Shown here: positions 1 through 5,720 of the stretch, piece after piece
How positions within the stretch are numbered: position 1 is the first letter of the stretch
Layout: every line of letters begins with the position of its first letter
Assembly: GCA_040512755.1 (NCBI GenBank)
Contig: JBEVEP010000001.1
Coordinates: forward strand, 1 to 12,059
Direction: 5' to 3'
Origin: JBEVEP01 sp040512755
GTDB taxonomy: Bacteria; Pseudomonadota; Alphaproteobacteria; Rhizobiales; Rhizobiaceae
DNA length: 12,059 nucleotides
Notes under the pieces: generated by a model
What the model was told of the DNA's origin: nothing
Database searches by the model: none
What the model saw: the letters and a program-made list of their open reading frames with translations, nothing else
Made by a program: the position numbers and the translations under genes

Positions 1-557
1 GGGAATGGGCGCTGCCGGTGGTCGAACAGCATCTCGGCGAAAGCTGGACGAAGCAGGAAATTCTCGCTCATGTCCACCGCGTGGAACCAGGATTGATCCG
101 CGTCGATGCCGACGAGGTTACATACCCGCTCCACGTCATCCTGCGGTTCGAACTGGAGCGCGACCTGGTCTCCGGACACCTCTCCGTCGCCGACCTGCCG
201 GAGGCCTGGGACGCCAGGATGCGCGACTATCTCGGCCTTTCGACCATCGACACGCCGCAGGATGGGCCGATGCAGGATGTCCATTGGCCGGCAGGGCTGT
301 TCGGTTATTTCCCATCCTACACGCTGGGCGCGATGATGGCCGCCCAGCAGTGGGCGGCACTACGCAAGCTCCATCCACACGTGAATGACGAGATTGCCGC
401 CGGCAAGTTCGACACCGTCAACGAATGGCGGCGCAAGAACATCTGGTCACAGGCGTCGCGTTATTCGACCCCTGAACTCCTCGAGCGCGCCACGGGCGAA
501 AAGCTGAATGCAGCTCATTTCGAGGCACATCTGAAGGCGCGTTACGGCAAAGCCTGA
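1..557 (+). CDS. Carboxypeptidase Taq (peptidase family M32), C-terminal part
   Basis: This is the 3' part (184 complete codons) of a zinc metallocarboxypeptidase of family M32, which removes C-terminal residues from peptides in the cytoplasm. The first full codon in frame is at base 3 and the gene begins before the window. Two of the known M32 signature motifs are visible: IRxxAD as IRVDAD (bases 96-113) and GxxQDxHW as GPMQDVHW (bases 264-287). The HPF, DxRxT and HExxH motifs lie upstream, outside the window, so the catalytic zinc site cannot be checked. The C-terminal helices (GYFPSYTLGAMMAAQ and onwards) are typical of the family. The gene ends 15 bases before the converging DUF1304 gene, with no obvious terminator between them. 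Confidence 0.95.
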   Translation, partial: EWALPVVEQHLGESWTKQEILAHVHRVEPGLIRVDADEVTYPLHVILRFELERDLVSGHLSVADLPEAWDARMRDYLGLSTIDTPQDGPMQDVHWPAGLFGYFPSYTLGAMMAAQQWAALRKLHPHVNDEIAAGKFDTVNEWRRKNIWSQASRYSTPELLERATGEKLNAAHFEAHLKARYGKA

Positions 558-572
558 CGCGCAGGCGAAGTG

Positions 573-926
573 TTAGAGCCCAAGGATAAGCGCTGCAAGC
601 GCAAGGACCGCGGGTAGCCCCTGCACGAAGAAGATTCGCCTGTTCACAGTCAGAGCGCCAAACACACCGGCGACGATCACGCAGAGCAGGAAGAAAACCT
701 TCACCGCGAAACCTGCCTCGCCGAGGTAGAGCCCCCAGACAAGGCCCGCGACGAGAAAGCCGTTGTAGAGCCCCTGATTGGCTGCCAGTGCCTTTGAAGC
801 AGCAGCAAACTCTGCATTGGTCCTGAAGACCTTGCGGCCCAAAGGGCGATCCCACGCCACCATCTCCAGATACATGAAAGCGACGTGAAGCGCCGCTACG
901 ACGGCTATAAGTATGTTCGAAAGCAA
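573..926 (-). CDS. DUF1304 family small integral membrane protein
   Basis: This is a predicted inner-membrane protein of about 117 residues with four hydrophobic segments, covering almost the whole chain. It matches the DUF1304 pattern: an N-terminal membrane helix leading into xxLEMxxW (here YLEMVAWDRP), then a central ASKALAANQGLYNGFLVAG stretch and a C-terminal hydrophobic segment. The molecular function of the family is not known. I chose the TTG start at 926 because an AGGGG Shine-Dalgarno sequence sits 7 bases before it and because family members begin close to the first helix. An upstream in-frame TTG at 941 would add five residues, but the Shine-Dalgarno would then lie inside the gene. 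It lies 71 bases downstream of the ABC exporter on the same strand, so the two may be co-transcribed. Confidence 0.85.
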   Translation of the reverse strand: MLSNILIAVVAALHVAFMYLEMVAWDRPLGRKVFRTNAEFAAASKALAANQGLYNGFLVAGLVWGLYLGEAGFAVKVFFLLCVIVAGVFGALTVNRRIFFVQGLPAVLALAALILGL

Positions 927-997
927 TGTGTCACCCCTCAATGATCAGAAAAACCGTTGACCGCTTCCGCCGGGCGGATGCGGGCCGCAATGGTTCA

Positions 998-2803
998 CTA
1001 CTCCGCCGCGCCAATGAATGCACTGGCCCCGGTCTCAAACTGAAGCTTGGCCAGCCGTGCATAGGTGCCGCCCTTGCGCACAAGGCTCTTGTGCGTCCCC
1101 TCCTCAACGATACGGCCGTCCTCCATCACGAGGATGCGATCTGCCTTGAGAACGGTCGCAAGCCGGTGCGCGATGACGATGGTGGTGCGACCTTCCATCA
1201 AATGTTCGAGCGCGGTCTGGACGAGCGTCTCACTCTCTGCATCGAGGGCCGACGTCGCTTCGTCCAACAGCAGGATCGGCGCATCGCGCAAAATGGCGCG
1301 TGCAATCGCGATCCTTTGCCGCTGCCCTCCGGACAGCGTCACGCCGCGCTCGCCCACCGGCGTGTCGTAGCCCCGGTCGAGCCGCATGATGAACTCGTCG
1401 GCGAGAGCTGCCCGCGCCGCCGCCTCGATCTCGGCGTCGCCCGCTCCGGGCCGGCCAAATGCGATGTTGTCACGGGCGCTCGCCGCGAAAACCGTCACGT
1501 CTTGCGGCACGATGGCGATACGGTCGCGCACGTCCCTGGGATCGGCCTCACGCAGATCGACACCGTCGATGAGCACTGCCCCGCTCTCAGGGTCATAGAA
1601 GCGCAGGAACAACGAAAAGACGGTGCTTTTGCCGGCGCCGGACGGCCCGACGATCGCGACCGTCTCGCCTGGTTTCACCGCGAAACTCAAGCCATGCAGC
1701 GCGGACCGGTCTGGCCTGGCCGGATAAGCGAAGGAAACGTTTCGGAACTCGACCGCGCCCCTGGCCGTCGATGGCAATGGTTTCGGATGAGCCGGCGCCT
1801 GGATCGCAGGCGTTTCCGCAAGCAACTCGGTCAGCCGCTCCGCAGCTCCCGCGGCCTGGCTGAGTTCCCCCCAAACTTCGGAGAGCGCGCCGAGCGCACC
1901 GGCGGCAAACACGGAATAGAGCAGGAATTGCCCGAGCGTGCCCGCCGAGATCGTGCCTTGCAGCACGTCACGCGAACCGAACCAGAGCACGGCGACGACC
2001 GATGCGAAGATTGTGAAGATGGCGAAGAAGGTGAGGAACGAGCGGGCGAAAATCGACGACCGCGCCGCCGCAAAGGCGATATCGACCGCCCCGGCGAAGC
2101 GTCCTGTAGCCAGCCGTTCGTTCGTGAAGGCCTGCATCGTGCGCACCGCGCCGATCTGCTCGCTCGCATAGGCCGTTGCGTCGGCGAGCGTGTCTTGCGC
2201 CATGCGCGACTTGCGGCGCACCGAACGGCCGAACGCCACCAGCGGGAGCACGATCAGCGGGATCGCCGCGATCACCAATCCCGACAGCTTCGGGCTCGTG
2301 ACAACCATCATGGCAAGAGCGCCGAGTGCGAGAATGGCGTTGCGCAGCGCCAGAGACGCCGTCGCGCCGACGGCTGACTTTATCTGTGTCGCATCCGCGG
2401 TCAGTCGCGAAACAATTTCGCCCGAATGCGCCTGGTCGAAAAATGCGGGCGAAAGCCGTGTCACATGCGCGAACACGTCGCGGCGGATATCGGACACCAC
2501 GCGTTCGCCAAGCGTGATCACAAAATAGTAGCGCCCGGCGGAAGCGAGCGCGAGCACCGCGGCAATGGCCACCAGCATCGAGAAATAGTTCGCAATGAAG
2601 GTCGAATCCGAGGTCGAGAAGCCATGATCGATCATCCGGCGCACGGCCAGCGGCAGCGTCAGGGTGGTGACTGCGGCAAGCGTCAGGAAGAAGATCGCGG
2701 CCGCGACCATCCCACGGTAACGCAGCAGATAGGGGAACAGCCGCCTCAAGGGGCGGAGCGAACCCCGGCGGTCACCCTCGTCGCGCTGTGAAGCCTCTGG
2801 CAT
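998..2803 (-). CDS. ABC exporter half-transporter (fused permease and ATPase), MsbA/BmrA-like
   Basis: This is a type IV ABC exporter that should work as a homodimer in the inner membrane, using ATP to export a lipid, drug or other hydrophobic substrate. Positions here count from the 603-residue form starting at 2809. The N-terminal transmembrane domain spans about residues 25-320 with six hydrophobic segments. The ATPase domain covers about 350-590: Walker A GPSGAGKST (388-396), Q-loop VPQD (434-437), signature LSGGQ (492-496), Walker B ILLLDE (512-517) and H-loop His548. All catalytic residues are present. ATG at 2803 is preferred because AGGGA lies 6 bases upstream. The ATG at 2809 would leave almost no spacing. 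The substrate cannot be told from sequence. The gene is divergent from rpmE and upstream of the DUF1304 gene. Confidence 0.93.
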   Translation of the reverse strand: MPEASQRDEGDRRGSLRPLRRLFPYLLRYRGMVAAAIFFLTLAAVTTLTLPLAVRRMIDHGFSTSDSTFIANYFSMLVAIAAVLALASAGRYYFVITLGERVVSDIRRDVFAHVTRLSPAFFDQAHSGEIVSRLTADATQIKSAVGATASLALRNAILALGALAMMVVTSPKLSGLVIAAIPLIVLPLVAFGRSVRRKSRMAQDTLADATAYASEQIGAVRTMQAFTNERLATGRFAGAVDIAFAAARSSIFARSFLTFFAIFTIFASVVAVLWFGSRDVLQGTISAGTLGQFLLYSVFAAGALGALSEVWGELSQAAGAAERLTELLAETPAIQAPAHPKPLPSTARGAVEFRNVSFAYPARPDRSALHGLSFAVKPGETVAIVGPSGAGKSTVFSLFLRFYDPESGAVLIDGVDLREADPRDVRDRIAIVPQDVTVFAASARDNIAFGRPGAGDAEIEAAARAALADEFIMRLDRGYDTPVGERGVTLSGGQRQRIAIARAILRDAPILLLDEATSALDAESETLVQTALEHLMEGRTTIVIAHRLATVLKADRILVMEDGRIVEEGTHKSLVRKGGTYARLAKLQFETGASAFIGAAE

Positions 2804-2847
2804 TCCCATTCCCTGACATCGCCCGCCCGAAACGGACTGCAGCGGCC

Positions 2848-2876
2848 TTGTGCTTCAAATCCGGCTGATGTATAGG
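2848..2876 (+). promoter_or_regulatory. Candidate sigma-70 promoter of rpmE
   Basis: TTGTGC (2848-2853) and TATAGG (2871-2876) are spaced by exactly 17 bases, a good fit to a housekeeping promoter, with transcription expected to start near 2883. The same -10 region read on the other strand gives TATACA (2874-2869), so the exporter gene may use an overlapping divergent promoter. No good -35 was seen for that one. The assignment is from consensus only. Confidence 0.5.
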
Positions 2877-2890
2877 CCAGCCAACCGATT

Positions 2891-2972
2891 TTGAAGCCGT
2901 ACCTTCCACGAGGCGCGGCTTCAAGTTTAGAGAGTGGGTGACATCGCCGCAGGGCGAAAGCCCGGCTCACCC
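2891..2972 (+). promoter_or_regulatory. Structured 5' leader of rpmE (two hairpins, possible autoregulatory site)
   Basis: Two hairpins fill the space between the predicted transcription start and the rpmE ribosome binding site. The first pairs TTGAAGCC (2891-2898) with GGCTTCAA (2917-2924). The second is a branched-looking rod: GGGTGA (2936-2941) pairs with TCACCC (2967-2972), GCC (2946-2948) with GGC (2964-2966), and GGGC (2952-2955) with GCCC (2960-2963) around a GAAA tetraloop. The 3' strand of the second hairpin is continuous while the 5' strand carries two small bulges, as is common in protein-binding RNA. L31 genes in other bacterial groups carry leaders that bind their own protein. 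Applying that here is inference. Confidence 0.5.
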
Positions 2973-2992
2973 GAAATCTTCAGGACAGAACG

Positions 2993-3214
2993 ATGAAAGC
3001 CGACATCCATCCCAATTACCACACGATCAAGGTCGTCATGACCGATGGCACCGAGTACCTGACGCGCTCGACCTACGGCAAGGATGGCGACACGCTGCAC
3101 CTCGACATCGACCCGACCACGCACCCGGCCTGGACCGGCGGGCAGCAGACGCTCCTCGACCGCGGCGGCCGCCTGTCGAAGTTCAAGAAGCGCTACGAAG
3201 GTCTCGGCATCTAA
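2993..3214 (+). CDS. rpmE: 50S ribosomal protein L31 (zinc-free type)
   Basis: This is a 73-residue ribosomal protein of the large subunit, which bridges to the small subunit near the central protuberance. The N-terminus MKADIHPNYHTIKVVMTDG and the block DPTTHPAWTGGQQTLLDRGGRLSKF are typical of alphaproteobacterial L31. The four zinc-binding cysteines of the C+ form are absent, so this is the C- form, which does not need zinc. The start is supported by AGGA (2982-2985) with 7 bases of spacing. It is a single-gene transcription unit with its own leader and two terminators. It is divergent from the ABC exporter. Confidence 0.98.
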   Translation: MKADIHPNYHTIKVVMTDGTEYLTRSTYGKDGDTLHLDIDPTTHPAWTGGQQTLLDRGGRLSKFKKRYEGLGI

Positions 3215-3224
3215 GCCTCAGCTC

Positions 3225-3248
3225 AAAACCCCGCTTCGGCGGGTTTTT
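3225..3248 (+). terminator. Intrinsic terminator of rpmE (first of two)
   Basis: CCCGC (3230-3234), a TTCG tetraloop and GCGGG (3239-3243) are followed by five T. A run of four A before the stem means the reverse strand also reads as stem plus T-run, so it can stop the converging lysozyme-inhibitor transcript. Confidence 0.85.
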
Positions 3249-3272
3249 GTTCGCTTGTAAGCGCTACTTTGG

Positions 3273-3299
3273 AAAGCCCTGTCGAAGACGGGGCTTTTT
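3273..3299 (+). terminator. Second intrinsic terminator after rpmE
   Basis: AAAGCCC plus TGTC (3273-3283) pairs with GACG plus GGGCTTT (3287-3297) around a three-base GAA loop. This gives 11 pairs with one G-T, followed by more T. It lies 25 bases after the first terminator and before the convergent MliC-type gene. Confidence 0.8.
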
Positions 3300-3370
3300 G
3301 CGTTTGACCCAGCCATACTCGGAGGGTCCGGCTCATTCTGCGCCGCCTGCGCACTGCCTGATCGCTCATG

Positions 3371-3715
3371 CTATTTCACAGTGCTGCAATCTATCGGCTT
3401 TTGCGGATCCTGCATGAGGTCGGTGAACTGAGCGTTGTCGCCTTTCGACCACCATGCGTACTGCCGGCCCACATATCGTGCGCCGGAACCGCTGAGTACG
3501 TTCACCGTAACAATCGTCCGGTCTCCGAGGTCCAATATAGCGAATTGGTTGTCAGGCGTATTGATGTAAGTCACCGGCACCTGGCGGTCTGCGCATGCAT
3601 AGACGACACGGTTCGTCTCCGGCTGTGCGTCACCGGGCAGTTCGATCGTCACGGTTGTTGCCGGGGCAGCACTTGCCGCCGACGCGAACGCTAATGTGAG
3701 ACATGTCCTTCGCAC
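3371..3715 (-). CDS. Exported MliC/PliC-family C-type lysozyme inhibitor
   Basis: This is a 114-residue protein with a short signal peptide (about residues 1-16, ending ASAASA) and a single MliC-like domain. MliC proteins sit in the periplasm or envelope and block the active site of C-type lysozyme. The family hallmark is clear: Y-x-C (Cys41), the SGARY segment (77-81) and YAWWSKGD (86-93). Cys41 and Cys110 could form a disulphide. There is no lipobox, so a soluble periplasmic form is likely. I chose GTG at 3715 because AGGGAG lies 7 bases upstream. The in-frame ATG at 3739 would put eight extra residues before the signal peptide and swallow the ribosome binding site. It converges on rpmE and can share its terminators. 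Confidence 0.78.
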   Translation of the reverse strand: MRRTCLTLAFASAASAAPATTVTIELPGDAQPETNRVVYACADRQVPVTYINTPDNQFAILDLGDRTIVTVNVLSGSGARYVGRQYAWWSKGDNAQFTDLMQDPQKPIDCSTVK

Positions 3716-3813
3716 TACTGCGCTCCCTTGTGCCTGCATAACTGCCTATCTCGACGTTGGAACACCCCTGACTCGGCGTTTCCGACAAATCGCGACACAA
3801 CCGCTTCGCCTAG

Positions 3814-3928
3814 GCTTTGGCTACCAAAGCAATTCCAGGAAAAGTGGAAACCGGTTTTCCGTCCGGAATTGCGTCAAAACAAAGAGTTAGAGCGGTTCAG
3901 CGATTCAATGAAACACTGAACCGCTCTA
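3814..3928. repeat. Rhizobial-type intergenic palindromic repeat (three hairpins)
   Basis: Three hairpins stand side by side. GCTTTGG/CCAAAGC (3814-3820 and 3824-3830) has a three-base loop. GCAATTCC plus GGAAAA (3829-3843) pairs with TTTTCC (3855-3860) and GGAATTGC (3865-3872). TAGAGCGGTTCAG (3888-3900) pairs perfectly with CTGAACCGCTCTA (3916-3928). The block from AATTCCAGGAAAAGTG to the AGAGCGG palindrome resembles a motif I know to be scattered between genes in Mesorhizobium and related genomes. That recognition is from memory, not from a search. The last TA of the third hairpin also serves as the left target-site copy of the adjacent element. Confidence 0.75.
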
Positions 3929-4070
3929 GGGTCTGTTGAGATTCATGTCATGGCGAGCCGAAAATGGTGGGTTTCGAGAACCGGAGCGGAGCGTACGCTC
4001 CGGTACGTGAGCAACGGAAGCGCAGAAACCGCCATTTGCAGGCCGTCATGGCGTGAATATCAACAGACCC
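3929..4070. mobile_element. MITE-like element, 142 bp, with terminal inverted repeats and TA duplication
   Basis: The ends are inverted repeats of about 17 bases: GGGTCTGTTGAGATTCA at the left, and its complement with one change at the right (4054-4070). A TA flanks both sides (3927-3928 and 4071-4072), as expected for target-site duplication by IS630/Tc1-type or IS427-group IS5-type transposases. Inside, AAATGG..GGTTTC (3962-3975) pairs with GAAACC..CATTT (4025-4037), and ACCGGAGC (3980-3987) pairs with GCTCCGGT (3997-4004). The core GGAGCGTACGCTCC (3988-4001) is a perfect palindrome. There is no transposase reading frame, so movement would need an enzyme supplied from elsewhere. The parent family is not resolved. 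Confidence 0.7.
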
Positions 4071-4366
4071 TAAAGGAAATCGAACGACAGAACGTTAAAG
4101 TTTCGGTCGACAATGCATCGCGCCTGGTCGCCGCGCGCTGCTCTCAAATTCACTGTCATGGTTCCTTCCGGATTGTCCGAGCTCGATGTTTCCTGAATAT
4201 CCGCCGGCTGCATATTCGACTCGGCGGTCATGCGGCCGATGCAGGCTTGCCGCATGCCAGCTGCGACACCCTCCGCGCCTCCGCTCGCATTGTTTCCGCT
4301 TTGACAGCTCGGCAGCACAAAGGCGACAGCCAACAGACCGAGACTTTTGACGCGCCGTATTCTCAT
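4070..4366 (-). CDS. Small hypothetical lipoprotein (paralogue A)
   Basis: This is a 98-residue protein with a lipoprotein signal peptide: charged start MRIRRVK, hydrophobic core, lipobox LPSC and acylated Cys21. The mature part is Gly/Ser/Asn-rich at first and then carries two cysteines about 42 residues apart (QAC and QARC), probably a disulphide. The same plan (lipobox, Ala-rich linker, AC, P-x-G-x-V segment, second Cys, then V-x-S near the C-terminus) is seen in the lipoprotein at 5410-5697. No function is known to me. ATG at 4366 follows GAGGTGG by 5 bases. GTG at 4375 lies within that site and is less likely. The TAG stop spans the border of the MITE-like element, so the gene ends exactly where the element begins. 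Confidence 0.75.
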   Translation of the reverse strand: MRIRRVKSLGLLAVAFVLPSCQSGNNASGGAEGVAAGMRQACIGRMTAESNMQPADIQETSSSDNPEGTMTVNLRAARGDQARCIVDRNFNVLSFDFL

Positions 4367-4484
4367 CGGTTCCACCTCGTAGCCCCCGCGGAAATCTTAT
4401 CCTTATTCACGTTCAATCATACCGCCAGCGGAACATTGCGCGCGTCGCGCGAACGTCAAGGAGCATCGGTGGGGACGGACCACA

Positions 4485-4661
4485 ATGAACAGGCAAGTGT
4501 GCGATAACTCACAGAAGCGGAGCGGAACCTTCCCGTATTATTGTCATGGCATTCACGCGATACATCGGAGGAACGCCACGCGCCGGATTCGTTTTGCCGG
4601 AGTGCTTGCTTTTACTATTGCGTCAGCGGTTGCTGGCGGCGTGGTAGCTGCCGTTTTCTGA
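4485..4661 (+). CDS. Possible 58-residue protein with C-terminal membrane segment
   Basis: This small open frame encodes a basic N-terminal half (many Arg, His and two Cys) followed by a single hydrophobic helix of about 22 residues running to the C-terminus (FAGVLAFTIASAVAGGVV and onwards). Such a layout suits a small tail-anchored inner-membrane protein. GGGGA lies 9 bases before the ATG, an acceptable but not strong ribosome binding site. A terminator candidate begins 33 bases after the stop, which supports a transcript ending here. A GGAGGA lies inside the frame with no good start codon after it, so the true N-terminus is uncertain. No family is recognised. The frame could also be non-coding. 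Confidence 0.35.
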   Translation: MNRQVCDNSQKRSGTFPYYCHGIHAIHRRNATRRIRFAGVLAFTIASAVAGGVVAAVF

Positions 4662-4694
4662 ACCAAGGCGGGATCGATCGAGACCCGCCCATTT

Positions 4695-4734
4695 GACCGG
4701 CGCGTCCCTTTGGTTCGTGCCGGTCTTCTTTATT
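4695..4734 (+). terminator. Candidate intrinsic terminator after the 58-residue frame
   Basis: GACCGGC (4695-4701) pairs with GCCGGTC (4719-4725) and is followed by TTCTTTATT. Just upstream a second stem, GGCGGG (4667-4672) with CCCGCC (4684-4689), adds structure. The T-tract is interrupted and the loop is long (17 bases), so strength is uncertain. Bases 4735-4878 downstream show nothing recognisable. Confidence 0.5.
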
Positions 4735-4878
4735 CAGGCGCTGGGCGAGCCCCTGCCGCGAAACCTTTCATTAAGGAACCAGGTTCATTCTGGCTAAGCG
4801 GGATAGAGCGTTCCTGCCCGTTGTAGCGCCCGGCGCGATATCAGCAAAAATCCGCATGCCGGCGCGAGCGAGAGACCG

Positions 4879-5079
4879 ATGCCGGAAAAGATGATCCGCG
4901 AAGGTGACGACGTGCTCTTGCGAGCCGAGGTCACCCGCATTTCCGAAGACGGCGTGGAAGTCACGGTGCGGCTGAGCGCCTTCGGCTATCCGATCACGCT
5001 GCGCACCGATACGGTCCAGCGCGTCGACAAGCGGCCGATCGGAAAGATCAAGAGCCGGCGCAATCAGCGGGACTGGTAG
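4879..5079 (+). CDS. Hypothetical 66-residue protein, likely small beta-barrel fold
   Basis: I do not recognise a named family. The 66-residue product has no signal peptide or membrane segment. It alternates short hydrophobic and polar residues as in beta strands (EGDDVLLRAEVTRI, then DGVEVTVRLS, then YPITLRTDTVQRV) and ends in a basic tail (KIKSRRNQRDW). This pattern fits a small cytoplasmic beta-barrel, possibly nucleic-acid-binding, but that is inference. High GC at third positions and clean codon use support it as a real gene. The ribosome binding site before the ATG at 4879 is weak (GAGAG). An internal ATG at 4891 follows GGAAAAG and is an alternative start. It stands alone between two small candidate membrane proteins. 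Confidence 0.6.
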   Translation: MPEKMIREGDDVLLRAEVTRISEDGVEVTVRLSAFGYPITLRTDTVQRVDKRPIGKIKSRRNQRDW

Positions 5080-5212
5080 CGGTGGTTAGACTAACCAGGT
5101 TGATGAGCAGTACTACTAGTGGGGAATAGCAACGCCAGGCAAAACAGTTTTTAACTTGTTCTCGTAGGGCCGCTGCGAGTCTGCGGCGCTCGACGGGGGG
5201 ATGAGGCGGGCA

Positions 5213-5338
5213 ATGTCAATTTTTCACAAAGACCCAGAGAACCACGATCCGTTATTGGATATGCACTTCTCGCCACAAATGTGCATCCTATTCATTGAGG
5301 TTGCTGCCATAGCGACGGCGATCTGGCTTTTTTCCTGA
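5213..5338 (+). CDS. Possible 41-residue single-pass membrane protein
   Basis: A short frame encodes a polar, His- and Asp-containing N-terminal half (MSIFHKDPENHDPLLDMHFS) and one hydrophobic helix of about 19 residues up to the C-terminus (CILFIEVAAIATAIWLF). GAGG sits 6 bases before the ATG, a good ribosome binding site. Composition is richer in A and T than the neighbours, common for very small membrane proteins but also for non-coding DNA. No family is recognised. The stop codon lies inside a weak hairpin (GCTTTT 5326-5331 with AAAAGC 5342-5347). It precedes the lipoprotein gene at 5410 by 71 bases on the same strand and could share its transcript. Confidence 0.45.
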   Translation: MSIFHKDPENHDPLLDMHFSPQMCILFIEVAAIATAIWLFS

Positions 5339-5409
5339 TAGAAAAGCGCAAACTGAATTTGGGCGCAGGGCGCGTGCGGTAGGGGGCCGGAGCTCGGAGG
5401 AACCTAGCC

Positions 5410-5697
5410 ATGAAGGCGAGCCTACCGATTGCCGCAGCAACCTTTGCCACGCTTGCGGGCTGTGAAACCAGCGGCACAAACACCGCGGGTGCACTGGGCG
5501 ACATTCCTCCGGCAGCGATCGAGGCCTGCTCCATTCGCGCGGACGATTTCCAGACCGCCGCGCCAGGAACCTCTGTCGTCAATGCCGCCCAGCCGATCAG
5601 AGACGGGAACTGGCAGCTAAGGATGGGCACCGGCAACTTGCGATCCACATGCACAGTCAGTCCCACGGGCCGCGTCATCAGCATCGCCCCAGGGTAA
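5410..5697 (+). CDS. Small hypothetical lipoprotein (paralogue B)
   Basis: This is a 95-residue lipoprotein. The signal peptide MKASLPIAAATFATLAGC carries the lipobox LAGC with Cys18 as the lipid-modified residue. With Glu after the cysteine it should not be held back in the inner membrane and probably goes to the outer membrane. The mature chain has two cysteines 41 residues apart (EAC and STC), likely a disulphide, and a C-terminal CTV-x-x-x-G-x-VISI strand. This layout matches the lipoprotein at 4070-4366, suggesting distant paralogues. GGAGGA lies 8 bases before the ATG, the strongest ribosome binding site in this region. It converges on the SelW-like gene with 23 bases between stops. Function is unknown. 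Confidence 0.8.
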   Translation: MKASLPIAAATFATLAGCETSGTNTAGALGDIPPAAIEACSIRADDFQTAAPGTSVVNAAQPIRDGNWQLRMGTGNLRSTCTVSPTGRVISIAPG

Positions 5698-5720
5698 ACG
5701 CAACTTTCGGATCCCTCAGT

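Noticed and set aside
926..2377. Long plus-strand open frame (483 codons) opposite the ABC exporter
   Set aside because: It is the antisense shadow of a high-GC gene. The product is very rich in Arg, His, Asp and Glu with no domain, while the opposite strand encodes a complete ABC exporter.
2938..3417. Plus-strand frame overlapping rpmE in another phase
   Set aside because: It starts inside the leader hairpin, crosses two terminators and has no domain. rpmE is certain in the other phase.
3929..4070. Element considered as part of a complete insertion sequence
   Set aside because: At 142 bp with no transposase frame between the terminal repeats, it can only be non-autonomous.
3950..4507. Plus-strand frame of 185 codons running from the MITE into the lipoprotein region
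   Set aside because: It runs across a mobile element, antisense through the lipoprotein gene and into its upstream region. There is no ribosome binding site and the composition is not protein-like.
5084..5096. Palindrome GGTTAGACTAACC after the 66-residue gene, considered as a terminator
   Set aside because: Only one base separates the arms and no T-tract follows, so it is not a credible terminator. It is too short to call an operator.
5292..5684. Minus-strand frame of 130 codons opposite the second lipoprotein
   Set aside because: It is antisense to a frame with a strong ribosome binding site and a clear lipobox. The product is featureless.
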